12,262 bases of DNA from an uncultured Clostridia bacterium. GTDB taxonomy: Bacteria; Bacillota; Clostridia; Oscillospirales; CAG-382. Each line of letters begins with the position of its first letter. Position 1 is the first letter of the stretch. A program made the position numbers and the translations under genes. Under the pieces are notes generated by a model. That model saw only the letters and a program-made list of their open reading frames with translations. It was not told the origin of the DNA and did not search any database. Below, piece by piece: positions 1 through 5,544 of the stretch. The stretch spans positions 1 to 12,262 of the forward strand of contig CAMZED010000040.1 of assembly GCA_947305675.1 (NCBI GenBank). The letters run 5' to 3'.

Positions 1-399
1 AAGCTCACCTCGGCGAGCGCCGGGCACGAGTATCCGATGATCAACGTGAACGGCAAATATGAACTTCTTAAGGATAAACACGGGCTGGCGATCGGCGCGA
101 TGCCGAATTCAAAGTATAAGGACACGGAGATAACGCTTAATAAGGGAGACAGCTTCTTCGTCTATACCGACGGCGTCGCCGAGGCGACCGACGCGAATAA
201 TGAGCTTTTCGGCACGGATCGCACGCTCGAAGCCCTAAACGCGATCCCGGACGGCGTATCGCAGAAGGAAATCCTTGCGGGTGTTCGCTCCGCCGTCGAC
301 GCGTTCGTTAAGGAAGCTCCCCAGTTTGACGATCTGACTATGCTCGGGCTGAAATACTTCGGGCCGAAAACATCTTCGGAAAGCGAGACGACATTATGA
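1..399 (+). CDS. SpoIIE/RsbU-type PP2C serine phosphatase, C-terminal part (5' end outside window)
   Basis: The reading frame is open from base 1 without a start, so only the last 132 residues are present. Visible are the SAGHEYPM segment at residues 6-13, typical of SpoIIE/RsbU phosphatases, the metal-binding YTDGV motif with Asp57 and Gly58, and the C-terminal FDDLTML motif with Asp110 and Asp111, followed by a short polar tail. Family members dephosphorylate a phosphoserine on a STAS-domain anti-sigma-factor antagonist, using Mn2+ or Mg2+. The internal ATG at 37 lies inside the conserved domain and is not the start. The stop overlaps the start of the next gene (ATGA at 396-399), so the two are translationally coupled. 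Any N-terminal sensor or membrane part cannot be judged. Confidence 0.88.
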   Translation, partial: KLTSASAGHEYPMINVNGKYELLKDKHGLAIGAMPNSKYKDTEITLNKGDSFFVYTDGVAEATDANNELFGTDRTLEALNAIPDGVSQKEILAGVRSAVDAFVKEAPQFDDLTMLGLKYFGPKTSSESETTL

Positions 400-806
400 A
401 GGAACTGAAGGTAAAAGCAGATACTAAAAACCTCTTGAAGGTACAGTCGTTCATAAATGAGCAACTGGAAAAGTACGATTGCCCGATGCTTACGCAAACG
501 TCCATAGGCATTGCGGTTGAAGAACTGTTCGTCAATATCTGCCACTACGCTTACGCTCCCGCCGCCGGAGACGCGGTGATAAGGGTCGGGATGCACGAGG
601 ATCCGTTATCTGTCGAGATCTCATTTATAGATTCCGGTATTCCGTACAACCCCCTTGAAAAGCCGGACCCGGATACCACGTTGTCGGCAAAACAGCGTCG
701 AATCGGCGGTCTCGGGATCTTTATGGTGAAAAAGAGCATGGACAGCATGACTTACGAATACAAGGACGGCAAGAATATTCTCACTATCGGCAAGAATTTG
801 AAATGA
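396..806 (+). CDS. RsbW-like ATP-binding anti-sigma factor / serine kinase
   Basis: This 136-residue protein is a single GHKL-type ATPase domain of the HATPase_c_2 class, the usual size for RsbW/SpoIIAB-like switch kinases. The N box is the segment EELFVNICHYAY (residues 42-53, Asn47 as Mg2+ ligand), the G1 box is DSG at 79-81, and the G2 region is GGLGIFMVKK at 104-113. Known relatives phosphorylate a STAS antagonist and/or bind a sigma factor, and are countered by a PP2C phosphatase. Here the phosphatase gene directly overlaps it, which supports a partner-switching pair. No sigma factor or STAS gene follows; a terminator does, so these partners must be upstream or elsewhere. The start has little Shine-Dalgarno sequence, in keeping with coupling to the upstream stop. 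It could act on a target other than a sigma factor. Confidence 0.85.
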   Translation: MKELKVKADTKNLLKVQSFINEQLEKYDCPMLTQTSIGIAVEELFVNICHYAYAPAAGDAVIRVGMHEDPLSVEISFIDSGIPYNPLEKPDPDTTLSAKQRRIGGLGIFMVKKSMDSMTYEYKDGKNILTIGKNLK

Positions 807-814
807 ACGGTAAA

Positions 815-838
815 AGCGGCGGGATTTTTCCCGCCGCT
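815..838 (+). terminator. Terminator of the phosphatase-kinase operon
   Basis: A perfect 10-bp GC-rich stem (815-824 with 829-838) around a TTTT loop lies 9 bases after the kinase stop. The T tract behind it is interrupted (CATACGTTTTGACGTTTT), so efficiency is uncertain, but the position and stem strongly suggest a transcription end. Confidence 0.75.
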
Positions 839-846
839 CATACGTT

Positions 847-875
847 TTGACGTTTTCACGGATCTGTGATATAAT
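847..875 (+). promoter_or_regulatory. Near-consensus vegetative promoter of a small RNA unit
   Basis: TTGACG at 847-852 and TATAAT at 870-875 are separated by exactly 17 bases. Transcription would begin near 882. The -10 box overlaps an 8-bp inverted repeat (874-881/893-900). There is no protein start nearby, so the promoter serves the non-coding unit ending near 1022. Confidence 0.8.
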
Positions 876-900
876 GACCGTACAATCAAAGAACGGTCAT
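874..900. promoter_or_regulatory. Inverted repeat over the transcription start, candidate operator
   Basis: ATGACCGT (874-881) is repeated as its exact reverse complement ACGGTCAT (893-900) with an 11-base gap. The left arm overlaps the end of the -10 box and the right arm lies in the first transcribed bases, where a dimeric repressor would block initiation. Because the start is near 882, the left arm would not be in the RNA made from this promoter, so a DNA role is more likely than an RNA hairpin. No cognate regulator is recognisable here. Confidence 0.4.
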
Positions 901-1022
901 CGGAGGACAGTACGCCGCAACGTAGGGGATCGTTAAGCGTTTGCTTTACAGGCCGCCTGTCGGATAAGATGTCGAGTGAGCTCGGAACGAAGGGGGACCC
1001 CCTTTTGTTGCCGGGCTTTTTT
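882..1022 (+). ncRNA. Independent structured small RNA of unknown family, about 140 nt
   Basis: The segment has its own consensus promoter (847-875) and its own terminator (983-1022), while the next gene has a separate promoter (1033-1061). Inside, local hairpins can be drawn: CGCAACG with CGTTaaGCG (915-939), ACAGG with CCTGT (948-960) and CGAG with CTCG (973-984). The 5' end CAATCAAAG (883-891) can also pair, with one mismatch, with CTTTTGTTG (1002-1010) in the 3' half of the terminator, which would either close the RNA or compete with termination. Only a poor 34-codon frame (969-1073), lacking a ribosome site, is open through it. It does not match SRP RNA, tmRNA, RNase P RNA or a common riboswitch core that I can recognise; a diverged 6S-type RNA or an attenuated leader is possible. 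Confidence 0.55.
983..1022 (+). terminator. Terminator of the small RNA
   Basis: The left arm CGGAACGAAGGG (983-994) pairs with the right arm starting at 1000 and ending in TTGCCG (1008-1013), with small bulges. It is followed by GGC and six T residues (1017-1022), then more T-rich sequence. It lies just before the promoter of the next gene. Confidence 0.7.
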
Positions 1023-1032
1023 GATTTTTTTG

Positions 1033-1061
1033 TTGACGAAAAGGGATTTGAATTGTATAAT
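1033..1061 (+). promoter_or_regulatory. Promoter of the MBL-rubredoxin gene
   Basis: TTGACG (1033-1038) and TATAAT (1056-1061) are spaced by 17 bases, placing the transcription start near 1068, about 29 bases before the ATG. It carries the same hexamers and spacing as the promoter at 847-875. Confidence 0.82.
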
Positions 1062-1096
1062 TATAAAAAATAATTCTTGATTGCGGAGGAACGATT

Positions 1097-2038
1097 ATGA
1101 TCATCAAAGCGGTAAAATTCAGAAAAGACGGCTTTTACACCCAGCCGTTCGTATTCGGCGGCGAGGAAGGGCCGGATAAGTTCGATATAAACATACGTTA
1201 TCGCGGCAGTCTGCAAAACTATCTTATCGATACCGGTGACGAGGTTATTCTTGTCGATACCGGTCTGCCCGCCGGCACTCCCGAGGAACGTCCCGACGCG
1301 AAAAGCCTCGCCTTTACCGGGAAGGATATTTGCGGATATATCGAAGCACTTAAAAAGCTCGGATACGAACCGGAACAGGTCACAAAAATACTTCTCACTC
1401 ACAAGCACGCCGACCATTCCGGCGAACTTAAGTCGTTTCCCGGCGCAAAGATATTCGTCAACGCCGACGAATTATCCGCCGATGAATTAAAAGGCTTAAA
1501 CAATATCGTTCCGGTCAGCTTCACCGACGGAGCTTACCACAATTTCCCCGAAAGCCAAAAGATCTGCGAAGGCGTTTATTATATCAAAGCCAAAGGACAC
1601 ACCAACGGGAACAGCATTGTCATAGTTGAAAAAGACGGGCTTTACTATATGCTCCACGGCGATATAACCTATGTCGACGAGGCGCTTTACGAAAACAAAC
1701 TGTCGGTCGTTTTCGAAGACCCAGCCGCAGCGCGAGTCACGCTCGACCGCGTGCGCGAGTTCGTACGCGAAAACCCCACGGTATATTGCGGAACACACAC
1801 TCCCCAGGGGTATGAAAACCTTGAATCCGACCGGGTGATCGATCTCGACAGACCCGTCGAGACCGTGCTCGCGGAGGTTGATTTTTCGGCGCAGGGATCG
1901 AGCGGGAAATACGTTTGCTCTATCTGCGGCTACGTTTACGATCCCGCCGAACACGGCGGAGTCGCTTTTGAAGATCTTCCCGACGACTGGAAGTGTCCGC
2001 GCTGCAAACAGCCTAAATCGAAGTTCAACAAAGCGTAA
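1097..2038 (+). CDS. Metallo-beta-lactamase fold hydrolase fused to a C-terminal rubredoxin domain
   Basis: This is a cytosolic 313-residue protein without a signal peptide. Residues about 38-240 form an MBL-fold domain: HxHxDH metal motif at 102-107 (His102, His104, Asp106, His107), His168 in GHTNGN, Asp189 in HGD and His234 in GTHTP, i.e. a complete two-metal site. Residues 271-313 are a rubredoxin with CxxC pairs Cys274/Cys277 and Cys300/Cys303 that would hold one iron. The loop between the pairs is about 8 residues shorter than in classical rubredoxins. The motif has His at the position where flavodiiron proteins carry Glu, and no flavodoxin domain follows, so a flavodiiron oxygen or NO reductase is unlikely. 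The start is set by GGAGG (1085-1089), 7 bases before ATG. MATE lies 68 bases downstream and is probably co-transcribed. The substrate is unknown; the rubredoxin suggests an electron-transfer or redox-sensing step. Confidence 0.88.
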   Translation: MIIKAVKFRKDGFYTQPFVFGGEEGPDKFDINIRYRGSLQNYLIDTGDEVILVDTGLPAGTPEERPDAKSLAFTGKDICGYIEALKKLGYEPEQVTKILLTHKHADHSGELKSFPGAKIFVNADELSADELKGLNNIVPVSFTDGAYHNFPESQKICEGVYYIKAKGHTNGNSIVIVEKDGLYYMLHGDITYVDEALYENKLSVVFEDPAAARVTLDRVREFVRENPTVYCGTHTPQGYENLESDRVIDLDRPVETVLAEVDFSAQGSSGKYVCSICGYVYDPAEHGGVAFEDLPDDWKCPRCKQPKSKFNKA

Positions 2039-2047
2039 ATTCCGCCC

Positions 2048-2100
2048 CGCGCGTTCGGCGCGCGCCGGAGGGCGTAACCCGGAAAAATCGCCGACAGGCG
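2048..2100 (+). other. GC-rich hairpins in the gap before the MATE gene
   Basis: CGCGCG (2048-2053) pairs with CGCGCG (2059-2064) around TTCGG, but no T run follows, so it is not a standard terminator. A second small hairpin CGCC-GACA-GGCG (2089-2100) overlaps the weak ribosome site GGCGGA (2097-2102) of the MATE gene and could dampen its translation. No promoter was seen in this gap. Confidence 0.4.
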
Positions 2101-2106
2101 GAAGTT

Positions 2107-3489
2107 ATGAGTATAAAAAGCAAAACCGACGTTAATCAATATGAAAAGATGACGCGCACCCCGATCCCGAAGCTCGTTCTGGGGCTTTCGGTCCCGGCTG
2201 TGATATCGATGCTGGTGACGAATATTTATAACCTTGTCGACACCGCGTTCGTTGGCAGATTGGGAACAAGCGCCAGCGGCGCGGTCGGCGTTGTGTTCGG
2301 GTTTATGTCGATAATTCAGGCTTTCGGATTTATGTTCGGTCAGGGAGCGGGGAGCATCCTTTCACGCGCGCTGGGTACAAAAGACAAAGAGAGCGCATCG
2401 ATCCACGCCTCGGTCGGATTTTTTGCCTCGTTCATCTGCGGATTGCTGATCTGCCTGATCGGGTTCGTTTTTCTCGACGACATCGTTTTTTGGCTGGGCA
2501 GTACCCAAACCATCGCGCCTTTTGCCAAAACCTATATTTCCTATATCCTCGTATCCGCGCCTTTTATGTGTTCCTGCCTTACGTTGAACAACATTCTGCG
2601 CTACGAGGGGAAGGCTTTGCTCGGAATGATCGGACTTATGTCGGGCGCGATACTTAACATGGCGGGCGATCCCCTGCTTATGTTCGGGTTAAAAATGGAT
2701 ATCGCCGGCGCCGGGCTTTCTACTGCGATCAGCCAGCTTGTGAGCTGGGGGATCCTTGTTTGGATGTTCCTTTCCGGCAGGACCGAATCAAAGTTGAGTT
2801 TCAAAAACGCGGCGCGGGTCACTCCGCGCATCGTCGGAAATATAGCGGCGACGGGATTCCCGAGCCTGCTTCGCCAGGCGCTCAACAGCATAACCACGGT
2901 AATGCTCAACAACCGCTGCGCGGTTTACGGCGACGAAGCCGTCGCGGCGATGAGCATCGTATCAAGAATAATCTTCTTTGCGTTTTCGGTGGCGCTCGGA
3001 ATAGGGCAGGGGTTCCAACCGGTTTCGGCGTTCAATTACGGAGCGGGTAAATATTCCCGGCTGCGGAAGGGTTATATCTTCTCCTGCCTTGCTTCGGAGG
3101 CTATAATGATCGTAAGCTGTACCGCGCTCGTCATTTTTTCCGGCGAATTGATCGGGCTGTTCCGCAACGATCCGGAAGTTATCGCGATCGGAACGAGAGC
3201 GCTGCGGCTTCAGGCGCTGGCAACAATGGTGCTACCGCCTTGTATGGTATCCGAAATGCTGTTCCAAAGCACCGGACGGCGGCTGGGGGCAAGCATTCTT
3301 TCGGCTTTGCGAAGCGGGCTGTTCTTTATCCCGGCGCTTTTGATCCTTTCGGAACTGCGCGGGCTTTCGGGAATACAGGAAGCTCAGCCTGTCGCGCTGC
3401 TTGTTTCGGTCCCGATCTACGTCGTTTTCGCGGTGATCTTCTTCCGCAAACTCCCGAAAACCGATTCCGGCGGCGACGAAACGGTTTAA
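2107..3489 (+). CDS. MATE family multidrug/metabolite efflux transporter
   Basis: The 460-residue, strongly hydrophobic protein has the usual MATE length, consistent with about 12 membrane helices in two six-helix bundles. The N-terminal segment (SVPAVISMLVTNIYNLVDTAFVG, residues about 29-51) is the typical first helix and loop of bacterial MATE (NorM/MepA/DinF-like) proteins, with the VDT-FVG signature. The second half repeats the pattern beginning near residue 235 (residues 251-266 read SLLRQALNSITTVMLN). Such proteins export cationic drugs or metabolites in exchange for Na+ or H+; the substrate cannot be read from sequence. The chosen start gives the short charged N-terminus normal for the family, though its ribosome site (GGCGGA) is weak. 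The gene follows the MBL-rubredoxin gene on the same strand with no promoter between them, so they probably form an operon. Confidence 0.92.
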   Translation: MSIKSKTDVNQYEKMTRTPIPKLVLGLSVPAVISMLVTNIYNLVDTAFVGRLGTSASGAVGVVFGFMSIIQAFGFMFGQGAGSILSRALGTKDKESASIHASVGFFASFICGLLICLIGFVFLDDIVFWLGSTQTIAPFAKTYISYILVSAPFMCSCLTLNNILRYEGKALLGMIGLMSGAILNMAGDPLLMFGLKMDIAGAGLSTAISQLVSWGILVWMFLSGRTESKLSFKNAARVTPRIVGNIAATGFPSLLRQALNSITTVMLNNRCAVYGDEAVAAMSIVSRIIFFAFSVALGIGQGFQPVSAFNYGAGKYSRLRKGYIFSCLASEAIMIVSCTALVIFSGELIGLFRNDPEVIAIGTRALRLQALATMVLPPCMVSEMLFQSTGRRLGASILSALRSGLFFIPALLILSELRGLSGIQEAQPVALLVSVPIYVVFAVIFFRKLPKTDSGGDETV

Positions 3490-3504
3490 TACGGTTATTT
3501 ATAA

Positions 3505-3537
3505 AAAAAGGAAGTCCGCGGCGCGAACTTCCTTTTT
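3505..3537. terminator. Bidirectional terminator between MATE and convergent trpB
   Basis: An 11-bp perfect stem (3505-3515 with 3527-3537) has an A run on its left side and a T run on its right side, so it can end transcription in both directions: MATE from the left, trpB from the right. Confidence 0.85.
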
Positions 3538-3564
3538 ATATTATTGTTTTTATATTATTGTTTT
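3537..3564. repeat. 14-bp tandem duplication
   Basis: The unit TATATTATTGTTTT occurs twice in immediate succession (3537-3550, 3551-3564), between the shared terminator and the trpB stop codon. It looks like a simple slippage duplication. Confidence 0.8.
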
Positions 3565-3571
3565 ACGCGGT

Positions 3572-4945
3572 TCAGCCGATCTTCGGAAGTTTTTCGCGGT
3601 AGACGGCAAGTTCCTCGTCGGTGGGGATGTAGTCGTTCATCTCGCCGTTGTGGAACTTTTCATACGCCACAAGGTCGAAATACCCCGTTCCGGTCAAGCC
3701 GAACACAATGGTCTTTTCCTCGCCGGTCTCTTTGCATTTAAGTGCTTCGTCGATCGCAACTTTTATCGCGTGGGAGCTTTCCGGCGCGGGCAGAATACCT
3801 TCGACGCGCGCAAACTGCTCGGCGGCTTCGAAAACCTTGGTCTGCTCGACTGATCTCGCTTCCATCAGTCCGTCGTCATAAAGCTGCGAAAGCGTGCTGC
3901 TCATACCGTGGTATCTCAAACCGCCGGCGTGGTTTGCCGAGGGGATGAAACCGCTGCCCAACGTGTACATCTTCGCAAGCGGGCAGACCATACCGGTATC
4001 GCAAAAATCATAGGCGTAAACGCCGCGCGTAAGGCTCGGACAGGACGCGGGCTCGACCGCGATTACGCGGTAATCCGCCTCGCCGCGGAGTTTTTCGCCC
4101 ATGAACGGAGCGATCAGCCCGCCGAGGTTGGATCCGCCGCCGGCACAACCGATAATTATATCGGCCTTTTCGCCGTATTTGTCAAGCGCGGCTTTCGTTT
4201 CCAGACCGATCACCGATTGATGCAGCAGGACCTGGTTCAGAACGCTGCCGAGAACGTAGCGGTATCCTTCGCTGCTCACGGCAACCTCGACCGCCTCCGA
4301 AATCGCACAGCCGAGCGACCCGGTCGTTCCGGGATGTTCGGCGAGTATCTTCCTGCCGATTGCAGTCTCGGTCGAAGGGGAAGGAGTGACCGAAGCGCCG
4401 TAAACCCTCATCACCTCGCGGCGGAAAGGCTTTTGCTCGTAAGAACATTTGACCATAAAAACTTTGCAATCCAGCCCGAAGTAGCTGCACGCCATCGAAA
4501 GCGCGGTGCCCCACTGGCCGGCGCCCGTCTCGGTCGTTACACCTTTCAAACCCTGCTTTTTAGCGTAATACGCCTGCGCGATGGCGGAGTTCAGTTTGTG
4601 GCTGCCGCTGGTGTTGTTGCCCTCGAATTTATAATAAATTTTCGCCGGGGTCTTTAGTTTTTCTTCAAGGCAATAAGCCCTTACCAGCGGAGAGGGACGG
4701 TACATTTTGTAAAAATCGCTTATCTCTTGCGGAATGTCGAAAAGCCTTGTCGAATCGTCAAGTTCCTGCTTCACAAGTTCGTCGCAGAAAACCGCGGAAA
4801 GTTCGTGCGCGGTCATCGGCTGCTTTGTTGCGGGGTTAAGGAGCGGGGCGGGCTTGTTCTTCATGTCGGCGCGAAGATTGTACCAGCTTTTCGGCATTTC
4901 GGATTCTTCAAGATAGATTTTGTAAGGAATTTTTTCTTTTGACAT
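3572..4945 (-). CDS. trpB: Tryptophan synthase beta chain, TrpB2-type (stand-alone)
   Basis: This 457-residue PLP enzyme is expected to join indole and L-serine to give L-tryptophan in the cytosol. Conserved parts are the PLP lysine in SHKLN (Lys117), the TETGAGQWG segment with catalytic Glu139, the phosphate-binding GGGSN loop (269-273) and EGILPAPESSHAI (382-394). It is longer than TrpB1 chains (about 400 residues) and has the N-terminal extension of the TrpB2/TrpB-like group (for example the segment ESEMPKSWYNL, 14-24). No trpA or other trp gene adjoins it; TrpB2 enzymes commonly act without TrpA, using free indole. The start follows AGGGGA about 10 bases upstream; a longer in-frame opening to 5164 merely reads through the RNA leader. 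Expression is under a tryptophan T-box (4977-5251). It is convergent with the MATE gene. Confidence 0.92.
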   Translation of the reverse strand: MSKEKIPYKIYLEESEMPKSWYNLRADMKNKPAPLLNPATKQPMTAHELSAVFCDELVKQELDDSTRLFDIPQEISDFYKMYRPSPLVRAYCLEEKLKTPAKIYYKFEGNNTSGSHKLNSAIAQAYYAKKQGLKGVTTETGAGQWGTALSMACSYFGLDCKVFMVKCSYEQKPFRREVMRVYGASVTPSPSTETAIGRKILAEHPGTTGSLGCAISEAVEVAVSSEGYRYVLGSVLNQVLLHQSVIGLETKAALDKYGEKADIIIGCAGGGSNLGGLIAPFMGEKLRGEADYRVIAVEPASCPSLTRGVYAYDFCDTGMVCPLAKMYTLGSGFIPSANHAGGLRYHGMSSTLSQLYDDGLMEARSVEQTKVFEAAEQFARVEGILPAPESSHAIKVAIDEALKCKETGEEKTIVFGLTGTGYFDLVAYEKFHNGEMNDYIPTDEELAVYREKLPKIG

Positions 4946-4976
4946 TTTCAAATGTCCCCTTTCTTTTATTCGGGGC

Positions 4977-5016
4977 AAAAAACAAAAGCCTGCCCCTGGC
5001 TTTATGCCGGGACAGG
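4977..5016 (-). terminator. T-box attenuator terminator
   Basis: On the minus strand CCTGTCCCGGC (5016-5006) pairs with GCCAGGGGCAGG (5000-4989) around ATAAA, with one mismatch and one wobble, and is followed by TTTTGTTTTTT (4987-4977). Its 5' side overlaps the antiterminator, which gives the on/off switch. Confidence 0.88.
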
Positions 5017-5251
5017 TATTCAACCTGCGGTGCCACCCTGCTTGGCGCTTGCGCGCCCACTTACGCATACGTTGATATGCAGACTTTTGTTTACGGAGTG
5101 CCATACTCCGGCTCGCATAATCCGGCGGGAAAACCCCCGTTTCCGCTCGCCCTCGGAAGCCCATTCGGCCCGCGATTATCTGCCGCGATCACAGCCTCCG
5201 CGGCTCTCTGAAAGATAAAACATCGAACTTACTTACTCTTCTTCAACGGTT
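4977..5251 (-). promoter_or_regulatory. T-box leader, tryptophan-specific (tRNA-sensing riboswitch)
   Basis: Read on the minus strand, the leader contains the T-box core AGGGTGGCACCGC (5039-5027) followed by a terminator. The stem I region has AGAGAG (5208-5203) and GAATGG at 5166-5161, where TGG (5163-5161) is the natural specifier codon for tryptophan. The T-box bulge UGGC (5035-5032) would pair with a tRNA ending GCCA, i.e. discriminator G73, which bacterial tRNA-Trp has. CAGGT and ACCTG (5027-5023/5017-5013) can form part of the antiterminator. Uncharged tRNA-Trp would therefore stabilise the antiterminator and switch on trpB when tryptophan is low. The match between specifier, discriminator and downstream enzyme makes this assignment strong. 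Confidence 0.93.
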
Positions 5252-5257
5252 TAGCAA

Positions 5258-5286
5258 ATATTATCACAACAAAACGGATTTGTCAA
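5258..5286 (-). promoter_or_regulatory. Promoter of the T-box-trpB unit
   Basis: On the minus strand a perfect TTGACA (5286-5281) is followed after 17 bases by TAATAT (5263-5258). The start would be near 5251, giving a leader of about 306 nt. Bases 5287-5366, between this and the divergent pyrR promoter, are very AT-rich and show nothing else. Confidence 0.75.
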
Positions 5287-5366
5287 TAGGGAGATTTATT
5301 ATTTTTTATTTATTTTCAATTTTCACGGTTCGTATTAAAAAATTTTCAAAAAATGTCGAAAACCAC

Positions 5367-5395
5367 TTTACAAATCCCTGTTCCCGTGTTATAAT
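5367..5395 (+). promoter_or_regulatory. Promoter of the pyrR-uracil permease operon
   Basis: TTTACA (5367-5372) and TATAAT (5390-5395) are spaced by 17 bases, with a TGT immediately before the -10 box (extended -10). The transcript would begin near 5402, just upstream of the PyrR-binding element. Confidence 0.82.
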
Positions 5396-5410
5396 GCTCC
5401 CCGGTAAAAG

Positions 5411-5525
5411 ACATTTTCTTTAAGCGGTACAGAGATGCCGGCAAGAATGTTATATCTCACTGTGCGTTTTGCGCTTTGTGTTTGTGGGTTTGCATCCTGC
5501 CGGTTTTCGGCAGGATTATTTTTTT
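5411..5525 (+). promoter_or_regulatory. PyrR-binding RNA element and attenuator leader
   Basis: The segment at 5419-5446 carries the PyrR-loop pattern: TTTAAG, then ACAGAGATGCC, then GGCAAGA, flanked by ACATT (5411-5415) and AATGT (5446-5450) that close the anti-antiterminator stem. CCGGCA (5438-5443) inside it can instead pair with TGCCGG (5498-5503), the 5' side of the terminator, forming an antiterminator. With UMP or UTP bound, PyrR should hold the first structure and let the terminator form, shutting off pyrR and the permease when pyrimidines are plentiful. Confidence 0.88.
5494..5525 (+). terminator. PyrR-controlled attenuator terminator
   Basis: ATCCTGCCG (5494-5502) and CGGCAGGAT (5508-5516) form a perfect 9-bp stem with a GTTTT loop, followed by TATTTTTTT. 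It lies 20 bases before the pyrR start. Confidence 0.9.
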
Positions 5526-5544
5526 GAATAAAAAAGGTGATAAA

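Noticed and set aside
882..1022. SRP RNA, tmRNA, RNase P RNA or a common riboswitch
   Set aside because: None of the conserved core motifs of these RNAs could be found in the segment.
969..1073. A 34-codon frame in the small RNA region
   Set aside because: There is no Shine-Dalgarno sequence, and the frame runs through the terminator and the next promoter.
1097..1820. Flavodiiron protein assignment for the MBL domain
   Set aside because: The motif is HxHxDH rather than HxExDH and no flavodoxin domain is present.
3908..4657. A 249-codon plus-strand frame inside trpB
   Set aside because: It is a shadow of the well-conserved TrpB frame and resembles no protein.
4946..5164. A 73-residue N-terminal extension of TrpB on the minus strand
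   Set aside because: It reads through the T-box and its terminator; the start at 4945 has its own ribosome site and fits the family.
5476..5544. A longer PyrR start
   Set aside because: These codons cover the attenuator hairpin, and ATG 5545 has the ribosome site and the conserved N-terminus.
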